NCBI GenBank assembly: GCA_023957575.1
Contig: JAMLGU010000002.1
Span: 372,001 to 436,000, forward strand
From: Chitinophagaceae bacterium
Lineage (GTDB): Bacteria; Bacteroidota; Bacteroidia; Chitinophagales; Chitinophagaceae
Length of the DNA stretch: 64,000 bases
Direction: 5' to 3'
Shown: piece after piece, positions 50,133 to 60,262 of the stretch
Layout: each line of letters opens with the position of its first letter
Numbering within the stretch: the stretch's first letter is position 1
Position numbers and translations under genes: made by a program
The notes under the pieces: generated by a model
What the model saw: only the letters and a program-made list of their open reading frames with translations
What the model was told of the DNA's origin: nothing
Database searches by the model: none

Positions 50133-51755
50133 TTGACAACATTCGAATCGCTGGGAATTGAAGAAGCCCTTCTTCAATCGCTTGAGCAAATAGGATTTAA
50201 AACACCAACCCCCATTCAGGAACAGGCTATTCCGGTATTATTAAAAGGCACAAAGGATTTTATTGGTCTGGCGCAGACAGGAACCGGTAAGACAGCCGCT
50301 TTTGGGCTGCCACTTTTGCAACTGATTGATAAAACCACCCGCCATCCGCAGGCATTGGTTATTTGCCCCACACGCGAGTTGTGTTTGCAAATTACCAATG
50401 ATATTGAAAAGTTCAAACAAAAAAAATCTGAGGTACGTGTTACTGCCGTTTACGGAGGCACCTCCATCAGCCAACAGATTAAAGACCTTAAAAAAGGGTC
50501 ACATATTGTGGTAGCTACACCCGGCCGACTGATTGATTTGATTGAAAAGCGTGCTATTCATTTGGAAGATATTCATTATGTGGTGCTGGATGAAGCAGAC
50601 GAAATGCTGAATATGGGTTTTAAAGAAGATATTGAATTTATTCTTAAAGAAACCATCAACCGCAATAGCATTTGGTTGTTTAGCGCTACAATGCCTACCG
50701 AAATCAGACAGGTGAGCAAGCGATATATGAGTAAGCCTTTTGAAATTACCATCGGGAAGGTTAATTCGGCCAATACCAATATTGACCATCAGTTTTATCT
50801 GGTTCAGCACATCAATCGTTATGAGGCTTTGAAACGGATTATTGATTTCCACCCTGGTATTTATGGATTGATATTTACACGCACCAAGGCAGATGCGCAA
50901 CATATTGCAGAACAACTTATCAGGGAAGGGTATGACATTGATGCACTGCATGGCGACCTTACACAGCCGCAGCGTGATAAAGTAATGGCAAGGTTCAGAG
51001 ATAAATCTTTGCAACTTCTGATTGCCACAGATGTAGCCGCGCGCGGAATAGATGTGCAGGGAATTACCCATGTTATTAATTATGAACTGCCCGACGACAC
51101 TGAAGTATATACACATCGTAGCGGCCGTACAGGAAGAGCAGGCAGAAGCGGCATTTCTCTTTCAATTGTTACGCCTAAAGAATCATACCGTTTGAAACAA
51201 ATCGAAAAATTGGTAAATACCAAGTTTCATCGGTTGGATATCCCCAGCGGCAGCGATGTTTGCCGCAAACAGTTTTTTTATTTTATAGATAAAATGCTGG
51301 ACACCGATATCACAAGCGGAGAATATGAAACTTATCTGCCAATGCTTAAGGATAAATTTGCAGATGTGAGCAAAGAAGAAATTCTGCAAAGAGTAGCCGC
51401 CCTTGAATTTGACAGGTTTCTGAAATATTATGAAAATGCAGCCGACCTGAATGTCAGGGACGATAAATCGCCATCGGGCAAAAAAGAGAGGAACGAAAAA
51501 AAGAAGGCCAATCAATTTTCGGGAAACTATCAACGATTGTTTATCAACCTGGGTACCAAAGACGGTTTTTACAAAGCCAGTTTTCTCCAGTTTATGTTGG
51601 ATATGAGTAATCTGAGTAAACCGGTTATGGGAAAAATAGACATGAAGGATAAAAACAGTTGGGTAGAAGTGGAACCTGCAGCTGCAAAAAAACTAATAAA
51701 ATCTTTAGACGGTAAAAATTATCGGGGAAGAAAAATCAGAATGAACGAAGCCTAA
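50133..51755 (+). CDS. DEAD-box RNA helicase with DbpA-type RNA-binding domain
   Basis: A 540-residue RNA helicase. The Q motif region is ESLGIEEALLQSLEQIGFKTPTPIQ, motif I is AQTGTGKTAAF, Ia PTRELCLQ, II VLDEADEMLNMGF, III SAT, and VI HRSGRTGRAGR. The C-terminal 75 residues (YQRLFINLGTKDGFYKASFLQFM) form the DbpA RNA-binding fold, which in E. coli DbpA recognises 23S rRNA hairpin 92, so a ribosome assembly role is likely. Translation starts at TTG 50,133: there is no ATG that keeps the conserved Q motif. The stop overlaps that of the convergent desaturase gene (CTAA at 51,752-51,755). Confidence 0.94.
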   Translation: MTTFESLGIEEALLQSLEQIGFKTPTPIQEQAIPVLLKGTKDFIGLAQTGTGKTAAFGLPLLQLIDKTTRHPQALVICPTRELCLQITNDIEKFKQKKSEVRVTAVYGGTSISQQIKDLKKGSHIVVATPGRLIDLIEKRAIHLEDIHYVVLDEADEMLNMGFKEDIEFILKETINRNSIWLFSATMPTEIRQVSKRYMSKPFEITIGKVNSANTNIDHQFYLVQHINRYEALKRIIDFHPGIYGLIFTRTKADAQHIAEQLIREGYDIDALHGDLTQPQRDKVMARFRDKSLQLLIATDVAARGIDVQGITHVINYELPDDTEVYTHRSGRTGRAGRSGISLSIVTPKESYRLKQIEKLVNTKFHRLDIPSGSDVCRKQFFYFIDKMLDTDITSGEYETYLPMLKDKFADVSKEEILQRVAALEFDRFLKYYENAADLNVRDDKSPSGKKERNEKKKANQFSGNYQRLFINLGTKDGFYKASFLQFMLDMSNLSKPVMGKIDMKDKNSWVEVEPAAAKKLIKSLDGKNYRGRKIRMNEA

Positions 51756-53005
51756 GATTGCGGACTTAGATTGATACTGAATTTTCTGCTGAAATAATAG
51801 GTAACTATAAAAGAGATGACGAGGTAGAAGATGATGATATAGTTAAAAACCAAGTCACTTCCAAACCAGTTTCCCCAAAAACCAATAATAAAAACGCCGG
51901 TAATCAGTTTCAGGGTTTCCCATGCCCATGCGTAGCTGTTATTATCCATGAGTTCGGCCAAGGCATATACATAAGCAAAAACAAAGAAACCATAATAAAA
52001 CATTGATGGCGCGCCTATTTCGGCAATGTTGCCAAACAAATAGCTGATAAATAATAATAGTACGATAAGCTGAATCCAAATCCATACTCTTAACGAAAAA
52101 GGTAAAACTGTATCGTATTTTTTAAAACAATAAATATCCTTTATCTTCTGAATAGGATATTTGGCAGCCACATCCGGAGGTCGCCATCCTGTTGGCATCA
52201 GCCACAGTCTGAACTTGTCCTTCCAGTTTTTAGTGCGCCAGGCATCTTTCATCAACAGCCACAAATGCTGAAAGTTTATTTTGATCGGGTTCCATGTTTG
52301 GGCAGGGCGCGTGATGCCATAAACAGGCGGTTTTTCAGGAAGCTCCGCCTGAAAAGTGCCAAACATTTTATCCCAAAAAATAAAAATCTGAGAAAAATTT
52401 TTGTCAATGTACTCCGGATTAATGGCATGATGTACTCTGTGATGAGAGGGGGTTACAATTATTTTTTCCAGAAAACCCATTTTATTGATATGTATGGTAT
52501 GATACCAAAACTGCGCAAATAAATGCAAAGGGGCTACAATGGCAATTACCGTATCGGGTACGCCCAGCAGCGCAGCAGGCAGCAGAAAAACGAAAAATAC
52601 ATTTGCTATGGATGAAATACTCTGGCGCAAAGCACAGGCTAAATTAAACTCTTCGCTGCTGTGATGAATGATATGTCCGTTCCAGAAAAAATTAAACTCA
52701 TGCTGAATACGGTGTACACAATAACCCGCAAAATCTAATACCATAAAGGCAATGATATACGTAAGCCAGGTTTCCTTGATGTGCATCAATGCCCAGTGAT
52801 TCACCATCCACCCGTAGCTGATAATCACAATGCTCAAACCCAATACATCTTTGGTAACATTGGTAACACCGCTCAGCAGGCTGCTGATCATATCGTTGGT
52901 ACGCACATTGTCGTAGCCTTTGTGCCAGGCATACCATTTCTCTGCAAGCACCAATATCAGAAATGCCGGCATGGCAATCAATAATATTTTACCGTAGGTG
53001 GCCAT
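51752..53005 (-). CDS. sterol desaturase / fatty acid hydroxylase family membrane di-iron protein
   Basis: A 417-residue membrane protein. The His clusters for two irons are HRIQH, GHIIHHSSEEFN and HRVHHAIN, over residues about 97-215. Membrane segments flank these and four more lie in the C-terminal third. The family hydroxylates or desaturates lipids; the Bacteroidota members of this length also resemble the alkylglycerol monooxygenase type. The start ATG lies 18 bp after the end of the next gene upstream, and its -7 element overlaps that stop. Confidence 0.9.
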   Translation of the reverse strand: MATYGKILLIAMPAFLILVLAEKWYAWHKGYDNVRTNDMISSLLSGVTNVTKDVLGLSIVIISYGWMVNHWALMHIKETWLTYIIAFMVLDFAGYCVHRIQHEFNFFWNGHIIHHSSEEFNLACALRQSISSIANVFFVFLLPAALLGVPDTVIAIVAPLHLFAQFWYHTIHINKMGFLEKIIVTPSHHRVHHAINPEYIDKNFSQIFIFWDKMFGTFQAELPEKPPVYGITRPAQTWNPIKINFQHLWLLMKDAWRTKNWKDKFRLWLMPTGWRPPDVAAKYPIQKIKDIYCFKKYDTVLPFSLRVWIWIQLIVLLLFISYLFGNIAEIGAPSMFYYGFFVFAYVYALAELMDNNSYAWAWETLKLITGVFIIGFWGNWFGSDLVFNYIIIFYLVISFIVTYYFSRKFSINLSPQS

Positions 53006-53018
53006 AAAAATAATCAGC

Positions 53019-53026
53019 CAAATTTA
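53019..53026 (-). promoter_or_regulatory. putative -7 element overlapping the upstream gene's stop
   Basis: TAAATTTG on the minus strand, 13 nt before the desaturase ATG. It shares three bases with the stop codon of the FAD/Fe-S gene (53,024-53,026). Confidence 0.4.
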
Positions 53027-55960
53027 TTGATTTTTTATAAATGCATCCCAAAGTATTTCCACAGGGTGTAGCGCTTCCTTTTGGGCGCCATCTTTTATCT
53101 GATGACGGCAACTGGTTCCTGATGTCGCAATGATTGTATCTGCCGGTTGATTTCTTACCATCGGCAACAGTACTAATTCGCCAACTTTCATCGAAGTTTC
53201 ATAATGCTCTTTTTCGAAGCCGAAAGCGCCGGCCATACCACAGCAACCCGAAGGTATAGTTTCAACTTTATAGTTTTTGGGAATACTCAACACCTCCTTC
53301 ACCTTTCCTACTAAGTGATAGGTTTTCTGATAACAATGGCCATGCAGTTTTATTTTTCTATTCTCATCAGTAAACTGTGATGAGCTGATTTTTCCGTTCT
53401 TAAATTCATTCAATAAAAACTCTTCTATTGTAAAACTGTTTTTGGCCAATCTCTTTGTTTCATTTTTCAAGTGCTCAGGACAAAGGTCGGGCGCTTCATC
53501 TCTGAAAGTGAGAATGGCAGAGGGTTCAATGCCCACTAAAGGAACTGCCTCAGAAACGATTTTACTTAAATGCTCAATGTTTTTAATAATAATTTTCTGT
53601 GCTTTACGAACTAATCCTTTTGACAAATAAGTTCTGCCGCTTTCTTCGTGTTGGGGAATCATTACTTCATAACCCAACGCTTCCAAAAGCAGAATACCTT
53701 TTTTGCCGATTTCCACATCATTGTAATTAGTAAATTCATCACAGAACAGATGTACTTTTTTATCTGATTTTAATGATTGTTTTCTGCCAACTCTTTTCTC
53801 ATGCCATCTTCTTAAAGAAATATTGCCGACTGTTGGTAGAGACCTGTCCACTGCAAAGCCGATTGTCTTTTTGATAAGGGAAGCCGTGAGTTTATTTTTT
53901 ACGATAGCATTATAAAGCGGCGGTGCCATAATGCCCAATTGTTGCGATTTTGTAAAATTAGCTATCAGCCACGACCTGAAGGGCACGCCATACGCATCGT
54001 AATAATGTTGTAAAAATTCGGCTTTCAGTTTGGTGATATCAACATTGGTAGGACATTCCGACTTACAGGCTTTGCAACTCAGGCATAGGTCCATAACCTC
54101 TTTTATTTCAGGATGGTCAAAAGGATTTTCTTTTGTTGAGTCGGTAAGAAACTGACGAAGCGTGTTTGCTCTCGCGCGCGTGGTATCTTTTTCCTGACGC
54201 GTGGCCATATAGGACGGACACATAGTGCCGCCTGAAAGGTGTGTGCGACGGCAATCTCCCGAACCCGAACATTTTTCTGCCAGATGCAGAATATTTTCCT
54301 CTCTGTCGAAATTGAAAACCGTTTTTATTTTTCTTATTGGTTTATCGGCTTCATACCTGTGCTGCTGGTTCATGGGTGGCGTATTCACTATTTTCCCTGC
54401 ATTGAAAACGCCCTTAGGGTCAAATATATTTTTTATCTGTTCAAGCAGCTTATATACATCCTCACCTAAAACTGATGAAATAAATTCTCCGCGCAGTCTG
54501 CCATCGCCATGCTCGCCGCTTAGTGAGCCATTGTATTTTTTTACTAATTCGGTTGTTTCTTTCAGTACATTTCTGAAAACCTCTTTCCCTTTTTTTGTTT
54601 TCAGATTAATCATCGGCTCCACGTGTAATTCTCCTGCTCCTGCATGAGCATAATAAGATGCGGTCAGTTCGTATTTTCTTAATACTTTTTGTAAGTCCTC
54701 AATGTAGAAGGGAAGATCTTCAGGAGATACTGCACAATCTTCTATAAGATTTACGGGTTGTGTGTCGCCGGGCATATTCCTGATCAATCCGAGCCCTGCC
54801 TTTCTGATATCCCATGCAAGCTTTGTTTGCTCACCTTTCACAACCGGAAAAGCATACCCCAAATTTTTTTTCTTCAGATCTTCTATTAACGCAGAAGTTT
54901 TTTTATCGAGCGTATCATCGTCATCCTCCAGAAATTCCACCATCAACATAGCCTCCGGTTCTCCTTCAATAAAAAAGCGGTTGTACTGATAGGTAGGATG
55001 GCCTTTGGTGAAGTCCATAATAAACTTATCCACCAATTCGGACGCCATCGGTTTATGTTTCAGAATGATATTGTTAGCATGTAGCGCTTCTGAAAGCGAA
55101 CTGAAATGAACGCATACCAACGCATCTTTTGGTGGGGGAATAGGTATAAGATTTAACTTGGCTTCGGTAATATAAGCCAGTGTGCCCTCGCTGCCTGCAA
55201 GCAAACTGCAGAGGTTAAACGTCTGCTCAGCACTTATTTTCTGGTCTAAAAGAAAATCGAGTGCATAGCCGGTATTCCTTCGCGTTAAAGATTTTTTGGG
55301 ATAACCTTTCAGGATGCTTTGCTGATTTTTTTCATCAGATAATAAATCGTTTAATTTTTTATAAATACTTCCTTCCAGCGTATTTTGTTTGGCTTTTTCA
55401 ACAAATTCCGTAGCTGAAATATTTTTAAATACAGCCTCTGTTCCATCACTAAGAATAACATTTGCTTCCAATAGGTGCTTTCGGGCATCGCCCCATACAA
55501 TCGAGTGAAGCCCGCATGAATTATTGCCAATCATGCCGCCTATCATTGCCCTGTTGGCTGTAGAGGTTTCGGGTGCATACATCAGGCCAAAAGGTTTCAG
55601 ATAGATGTTCAGGTCATCTCTGATAACGCCCGGCTGTACCCGCACCCATTTTTTTTCTACATTTAATTCTATAATATTGGTAAAGTATTTTGAAATATCA
55701 ACCACCATTCCTTTGCCTACCACCTGCCCGGCCAGAGAGGTTCCTGCGGCTCTGGGTATGAGCGTAATATTGTTTTTACCGGCAAATAAAATACATTGCA
55801 AGATGTCTTCCTTGGTTTTGGGTATAGCTACCGCAATGGGGCGCTCCTGAAAAACGGATGCATCTGTGGAATAAATAATTTTTTGTGCCTCGTGTTTTGT
55901 GCTGTTGTTGTAATATAACTCTCCTGAAAAAATACTATTTAATTCTTCAAAATTCAACAT
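53024..55960 (-). CDS. FAD-linked oxidoreductase fused to 4Fe-4S and cysteine-rich (CCG) domains, YdiJ/GlcD-GlpC-like
   Basis: A 978-residue single polypeptide. The FAD/PCMH domain includes IPRAAGTSLAGQVVG, VRVQPGVIRDDLN and IGGMIGNNSCGLHS (about residues 55-170), followed by the vanillyl-alcohol-oxidase-type C domain with YAHAGAGELHVEPM near 445 and GEHGDGRLRGEF. Fe-S Cys sets are CSGSGDCRRTHL...CPSY near 570 and CLSCKACKSECP near 632. The C-terminal CCG domains contain HGHCYQKTYH and GCCGMAGAFGFE. It matches E. coli YdiJ and D-lactate/glycolate dehydrogenase fusions; the donor is probably a 2-hydroxy acid. The ATG at 55,960 is chosen over 56,026. Confidence 0.92.
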   Translation of the reverse strand: MLNFEELNSIFSGELYYNNSTKHEAQKIIYSTDASVFQERPIAVAIPKTKEDILQCILFAGKNNITLIPRAAGTSLAGQVVGKGMVVDISKYFTNIIELNVEKKWVRVQPGVIRDDLNIYLKPFGLMYAPETSTANRAMIGGMIGNNSCGLHSIVWGDARKHLLEANVILSDGTEAVFKNISATEFVEKAKQNTLEGSIYKKLNDLLSDEKNQQSILKGYPKKSLTRRNTGYALDFLLDQKISAEQTFNLCSLLAGSEGTLAYITEAKLNLIPIPPPKDALVCVHFSSLSEALHANNIILKHKPMASELVDKFIMDFTKGHPTYQYNRFFIEGEPEAMLMVEFLEDDDDTLDKKTSALIEDLKKKNLGYAFPVVKGEQTKLAWDIRKAGLGLIRNMPGDTQPVNLIEDCAVSPEDLPFYIEDLQKVLRKYELTASYYAHAGAGELHVEPMINLKTKKGKEVFRNVLKETTELVKKYNGSLSGEHGDGRLRGEFISSVLGEDVYKLLEQIKNIFDPKGVFNAGKIVNTPPMNQQHRYEADKPIRKIKTVFNFDREENILHLAEKCSGSGDCRRTHLSGGTMCPSYMATRQEKDTTRARANTLRQFLTDSTKENPFDHPEIKEVMDLCLSCKACKSECPTNVDITKLKAEFLQHYYDAYGVPFRSWLIANFTKSQQLGIMAPPLYNAIVKNKLTASLIKKTIGFAVDRSLPTVGNISLRRWHEKRVGRKQSLKSDKKVHLFCDEFTNYNDVEIGKKGILLLEALGYEVMIPQHEESGRTYLSKGLVRKAQKIIIKNIEHLSKIVSEAVPLVGIEPSAILTFRDEAPDLCPEHLKNETKRLAKNSFTIEEFLLNEFKNGKISSSQFTDENRKIKLHGHCYQKTYHLVGKVKEVLSIPKNYKVETIPSGCCGMAGAFGFEKEHYETSMKVGELVLLPMVRNQPADTIIATSGTSCRHQIKDGAQKEALHPVEILWDAFIKNQ

Positions 55961-56069
55961 GGCTTTAGCGACTGATTGTGAATGTATAAAGGTAAGAACT
56001 AAAAATTTTATATGGATGAGATTCATGCAGATTATAATAAATTCTTAACTTTCACCATTAATTTTATTT

Positions 56070-58523
56070 ATGCGCGTCATTCCTTTTATTGTAACAGTAG
56101 CGATTACAGGAGTTTTGATATGGTTTTTAAACAAACCTATCGGAGAAAAGATTCCTATGCCATTGGGCAGTTTTTTGAGTCCGCAAACAGGTTTTTGGCA
56201 AAATGCTGAGGATACATCATATAATTTCAGCAGCGACCTTCACTTTCCCGAACTCAAGGGGAAAGTAAGTGTTTATTTAGATGAAAGATTGGTGCCACAC
56301 GTGTTTGCCGAAAATGATGAGGATTTGTATTTTGTGCAAGGTTATATGCACGCCCGATTCCGGCTCTTTCAGATGGACTTACAAACTAAGGCTGCCGAAG
56401 GAAGGGCAAGCGAGATTGCAGGCGCTAAAGCGATAGCTTATGACAAAGAACAAAGAAGGCTGGGGATGAAATTTGCTGCCGAGAACTCATTAGTAGTAAT
56501 GGAAAAGGACCCTAATGCCAAAAAGGTGTATGATGGTTATACAGCAGGGATCAATGCATACATTCATTCGCTGAAGCAAAAGGATTTACCGATTGAGTAT
56601 AAATTGCTTAATTTTCAGCCCGAGGAATGGACCAATCTGCGTACCGCTTTATTATTGAAAATGATGGCAAAAATGCTTTCCTCGGGTACTGAGAGAGATT
56701 TGGCTTATACCAACTTAAAATCTGTTTTAACGAATGCACAGATAAATGCTATTTATCCTCAGGTGCCCGATTCGCTTGTGCCGATTGTTCCCAAAGGTAC
56801 AGCATTTCCGAAACCTGTAGCACAGCTTAAAGTGCCTGCCAATGCCGATTCTGCTTATTTTGATAATAAAACAACTGCCACTGCCTTTGAGGAATTGTAT
56901 AAGCCAAATAGGGATAACGGCAGCAATAACTGGGTTGTAGCAGGGAGTAAAACAGAGAGCGGCGCACCAATATTGTGCAATGACCCGCACCTTGAGCTAT
57001 CACTCCCTTCTATTTGGTATGAAATTCAATTGACCACTCCCGAGTCTAATGTATATGGCGCCTCCTTGCCCGGCAGCCCTTTTGTGATTATTGGTTTTAA
57101 CGACAGCATCTCCTGGGGTGTAACCAATGCGCAGCGCGATGTAAAGGATTATTATGCCATAAAGTTCAGAGATGATACTAAAAAGGAATACTGGTTTAAT
57201 AATGAATGGAAACCTGTGGCTCAGAGAATTGAAGAAATAAAGGTTAAAAACGGAGCTACCATTTATGACACTGTGGCCTATACAGTATTTGGCCCTGTGA
57301 TGCATGACAACAATTTTGTGGATTCAATAGCACATTACAATGCACTGGCAGTAAGGTGGGTGGCGCACCATACAGGCGATGACGGATCTACATTCTATAA
57401 ACTCAATCGGTCAAAGAATTATTCAGACTATGTAGAGGCCATTAAAACATTCGAATGTCCCGGACAGAACTTTGTCTTTGCTTCCAAGTCGGGTGATATT
57501 GCCATCTGGCAGCAGGGTAAATTTCCTGAAAGATGGGCAGGGCAGGGCAGGTATGTAATGCCGGGAACAGACAGCAGTTATTTCTGGCCCGGATTTATTC
57601 CTCAGCCTGAAAACCCTCATGCATTTAATCCTGCCAGGGGTTTTTTGGAAAGCGCCAATCAAAGGCCTGTTGATGCTACTTACCCGTATTATATCCCCGG
57701 GTCCTATATCACCCCCAGAGGAATTGCCATTGAACATTTCTTGTCTCAAATGAACGGAATCACTACCCGTGATATGATGAAACTACAGGATAATTATTTC
57801 AATGTAATGGCGGAGGATATGAAGCCGATGCTGTTGAAATATGTAAATGAATCAGCGTTAAATGCGGCTGCAAAAAAATATTTAGATGAATTTAGAAACT
57901 GGGATTTGAATGCAGCCCCTGAGTCAGTAGGTCAGACGGTTTATCAGACATGGATGGATAGCCTGCAAAGAGGTATCTGGTACGATGAACTGAGCAAAGC
58001 AGGCCCTGTGGTGCCGATACCTGAAGAGCAGACAACCATGGAGCTGATGAAAAAAGATTCTACATTGCTGGGCTTTGTGGATGATGTAAATACGTCGGCA
58101 GTGGAAACAATACATGATCAGGTAACACTTGCATTGAACAAAGCTTCTGAAACGCTTGAAAAAGCCGAGAAAGAAGGCAGGTTACAATGGACAAAATTCA
58201 AGGATGTAACCATTTATCATTTATTGGGTAAAACGCTTATGGCGTTTGCAAGGCCCGGATTGAATGTGGGTGGCTGGAATAATGTCATCAATGCGGTTAC
58301 CAAAAGCCACGGCCCGAGCTGGAGGATGATTGTGCAGATGACTAAAGAGACGGAGGCTTATGGAGTTTATCCCGGCGGACAAAGCGAAAACCCCGGCAGT
58401 AAATTTTATGATAATGCTGTGGATACCTGGGTATCCGGTAAATATTATCAGCTGTGGCTGATGAAGAAAGAAGAAGAAAAAGATAGCCGTGTAAAGTGGG
58501 TCATGCAGTTCAATAACATCTAA
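56070..58523 (+). CDS. penicillin acylase family protein (Ntn hydrolase)
   Basis: An 817-residue exported amidase precursor. The N-terminal helix (VIPFIVTVAITGVLIWFL) leads to the alpha-chain region (GYMHARFRLFQMDLQTKAAEGRASEIAG). The autocleavage site is NRDNGSNNWVVAGSKT, with the beta-chain nucleophile Ser near residue 285, and downstream PILCNDPHLELSLPSIWYEIQ and NDSISWGVTNAQRDVKDYY are typical. Substrates include acyl-homoserine lactones or beta-lactams in known relatives; here this is unknown. The stop codon TAA (58,521-58,523) is supplied by the first ATCTAAC unit of a heptad tract. Confidence 0.93.
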   Translation: MRVIPFIVTVAITGVLIWFLNKPIGEKIPMPLGSFLSPQTGFWQNAEDTSYNFSSDLHFPELKGKVSVYLDERLVPHVFAENDEDLYFVQGYMHARFRLFQMDLQTKAAEGRASEIAGAKAIAYDKEQRRLGMKFAAENSLVVMEKDPNAKKVYDGYTAGINAYIHSLKQKDLPIEYKLLNFQPEEWTNLRTALLLKMMAKMLSSGTERDLAYTNLKSVLTNAQINAIYPQVPDSLVPIVPKGTAFPKPVAQLKVPANADSAYFDNKTTATAFEELYKPNRDNGSNNWVVAGSKTESGAPILCNDPHLELSLPSIWYEIQLTTPESNVYGASLPGSPFVIIGFNDSISWGVTNAQRDVKDYYAIKFRDDTKKEYWFNNEWKPVAQRIEEIKVKNGATIYDTVAYTVFGPVMHDNNFVDSIAHYNALAVRWVAHHTGDDGSTFYKLNRSKNYSDYVEAIKTFECPGQNFVFASKSGDIAIWQQGKFPERWAGQGRYVMPGTDSSYFWPGFIPQPENPHAFNPARGFLESANQRPVDATYPYYIPGSYITPRGIAIEHFLSQMNGITTRDMMKLQDNYFNVMAEDMKPMLLKYVNESALNAAAKKYLDEFRNWDLNAAPESVGQTVYQTWMDSLQRGIWYDELSKAGPVVPIPEEQTTMELMKKDSTLLGFVDDVNTSAVETIHDQVTLALNKASETLEKAEKEGRLQWTKFKDVTIYHLLGKTLMAFARPGLNVGGWNNVINAVTKSHGPSWRMIVQMTKETEAYGVYPGGQSENPGSKFYDNAVDTWVSGKYYQLWLMKKEEEKDSRVKWVMQFNNI

Positions 58524-58573
58524 CATCTAATATCTAACATCTAACATCTAATATCTAATATCTAATATCTAAA
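58518..58573 (+). repeat. heptanucleotide tandem tract, ATCTAAY type (8 units)
   Basis: Eight units (ATCTAAC, ATCTAAT, ATCTAAA) fill nearly all of the 61-bp gap up to the next gene. The TAA in unit one is the stop of the acylase gene. The units equal those at 14,131-14,261 in another phase. Confidence 0.95.
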
Positions 58574-58584
58574 TTCCCATCCCA

Positions 58585-58932
58585 ATGCGTTTTCTGATTT
58601 CCATAATATCCATTGCCATATTTTCATTTTTAGCCGGTCTTTACCTGCCTTGGTGGTCAATTGCCATTATTGCTTTTTTAATATCATTATTGTTGCCACA
58701 GCATCCGGCAAAGGGCTTTCTGGTAGGTTTTCTGGGTATTTTTATTTTATGGATTTTGTTGTCGGCCCTAATCAATTCTTCCAATGCCGGAATATTGGCC
58801 GGTAGGATAGGAGCGATGTTGAGTGTTGGCAACAGTCCTGCTATTATGATTTTGGTTACCGGCTTTGTAGGAGGATTGGTAGCAGGTTTTGCGGCTTTGA
58901 GCGCTTCTTTTTTACGAAAACATGATAATTAA
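58585..58932 (+). CDS. small membrane protein of unknown function
   Basis: A 115-residue hydrophobic protein with about four membrane segments (FLISIISIAIFSFLAGLYL, IAIIAFLISLLLP, FLVGFLGIFILWILLSALI and IMILVTGFVGGLVAGFAAL). No family is recognised. The start ATG lies 11 bp after the heptad tract that closes the penicillin acylase gene, so cotranscription with that gene is possible. Nothing in the sequence shows a specific role. Confidence 0.7.
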   Translation: MRFLISIISIAIFSFLAGLYLPWWSIAIIAFLISLLLPQHPAKGFLVGFLGIFILWILLSALINSSNAGILAGRIGAMLSVGNSPAIMILVTGFVGGLVAGFAALSASFLRKHDN

Positions 58933-58948
58933 ACCCATCGGAATGTCA

Positions 58949-58956
58949 TAACTTTG
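58949..58956 (+). promoter_or_regulatory. putative -7 element for trhO
   Basis: TAACTTTG matches TAnnTTTG and lies 83 bp before the ATG at 59,039, leaving room for a leader of about 75 nt. Confidence 0.4.
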
Positions 58957-59038
58957 TTGTCGAAATTTGGTGCAGCATGCAACTGTCCAATTAAATTTTT
59001 TAATTCCCGTCTTCGGGCGTGGTCAAATTTTAAGTATT

Positions 59039-60076
59039 ATGGCATTACACAACCGTATCTCCCGCAGGGAGCTGAAAGAACGTATTCTGAAAGACAATAC
59101 TCCACGTACTACCATTTCTTTTTATTGTTATTTTAAAATTGACGAACCTGAAGTTTTCAGGAATCAGTTGTACCGCGACCTGTTCCGATTGGGCGTTTTA
59201 GGCAGGATTTATGTGGCGCACGAAGGCATCAATGCACAGATAAGTGTGCCTTCGGATAATTTTGAATCATTCAAGACCTATTTATATGGCATAAAACCAT
59301 TGGAAGGACTGCGTATGAATATTGCAGTGGATGATGATGGGAAATCGTTTTATGTGCTGGACATCAAAGTGAGGCATAAAATTGTAGCAGATGGTATTGA
59401 AGACCCGTCCTTTGATATGGCGAATAAAGGAAAATATGTAAATGCCAAAAAATTTAATGAACTTACCGATGACCCTGATACGGTTGTGATTGACATGCGG
59501 AACCATTATGAATACGAAGTAGGTCATTTTGAAAATGCTATTGAAATACCCAGTGATACTTTTCGTGAGCAACTGCCCATGGCTGTGGAAATGATGCAGG
59601 AGCATAAGGATAAAAACATTATCATGTATTGTACCGGTGGTATTCGGTGCGAGAAAGCATCCGCTTACATGTTGCACGAAGGGTTTAAAAATGTTTTTCA
59701 CTTAGAGGGAGGCGTTATCAATTACGTGAATCAGGCTCGATCTGAGGGATTGCCGATAAAATTTCATGGTAAAAATTTTGTGTTTGACCAAAGGTTAGGT
59801 GAGCGAATTTCTGAAGAAATTATAGCCCATTGCCATCAGTGCGGCAAGCCGGCAGATACGCATGTCAACTGCGCCAATGATGCCTGCCACCTGCTTTTTA
59901 TTCAGTGTGATGAATGTAGGGAAAAGTATGAAAATTGCTGTAGCGAAGAATGTCGGGAGTTCATTCATCTGCCCGGGGAAGAACAGAAAAACCACCGGAA
60001 AGGGATTGATCTGGGGAGAAATATTTTTAATAAATCAAGATCCAGATTGATGAGGTTGAAGGAAAGTGGGAAATGA
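59039..60076 (+). CDS. trhO: tRNA uridine(34) hydroxylase, rhodanese-type (TrhO, UPF0176)
   Basis: A 345-residue protein for prephenate-independent tRNA 5-hydroxyuridine formation. The N-terminal domain has [24 protein letters not shown]-like sequence ([12 protein letters not shown], then [11 protein letters not shown]). The rhodanese domain carries the active-site Cys in [17 protein letters not shown]. The Cys-rich C-terminus ([34 protein letters not shown]) is the family pattern. I chose the ATG at 59,039 ([12 protein letters not shown]) over an alternative start codon 24 codons upstream. A -7 element sits at 58,949. Confidence 0.92.
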   Translation: MALHNRISRRELKERILKDNTPRTTISFYCYFKIDEPEVFRNQLYRDLFRLGVLGRIYVAHEGINAQISVPSDNFESFKTYLYGIKPLEGLRMNIAVDDDGKSFYVLDIKVRHKIVADGIEDPSFDMANKGKYVNAKKFNELTDDPDTVVIDMRNHYEYEVGHFENAIEIPSDTFREQLPMAVEMMQEHKDKNIIMYCTGGIRCEKASAYMLHEGFKNVFHLEGGVINYVNQARSEGLPIKFHGKNFVFDQRLGERISEEIIAHCHQCGKPADTHVNCANDACHLLFIQCDECREKYENCCSEECREFIHLPGEEQKNHRKGIDLGRNIFNKSRSRLMRLKESGK

Positions 60077-60177
60077 CATAATAAAGAAAGGTTATTTCAA
60101 ACACAACTTCTTTTTTGACGCCATTTCGAACGGACATTCTTTTTTCCCGTCATTCTCGAACGACGCTTTTTTTTCAC

Positions 60178-60262
60178 CGTCATTTCGCAACGGAGCGAAG
60201 CGAAGTGAGAAATCTTTTTCTTTCAGAACGATAAGATTTCTCCGCGGCGCTGCGAAATGACG
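60178..60262. repeat. REP-like long palindrome, third copy
   Basis: Begins CGTCATTTCGCAACGGAGCG and ends GCTGCGAAATGACG. Inner arms GAGAAATCTT and AAGATTTCTC pair. About 85 bp. Confidence 0.85.

Noticed and set aside
50499-51116. Minus-strand reading frame of 205 codons
   Set aside because: It is a shadow of the DEAD-box helicase gene and shows no motif.
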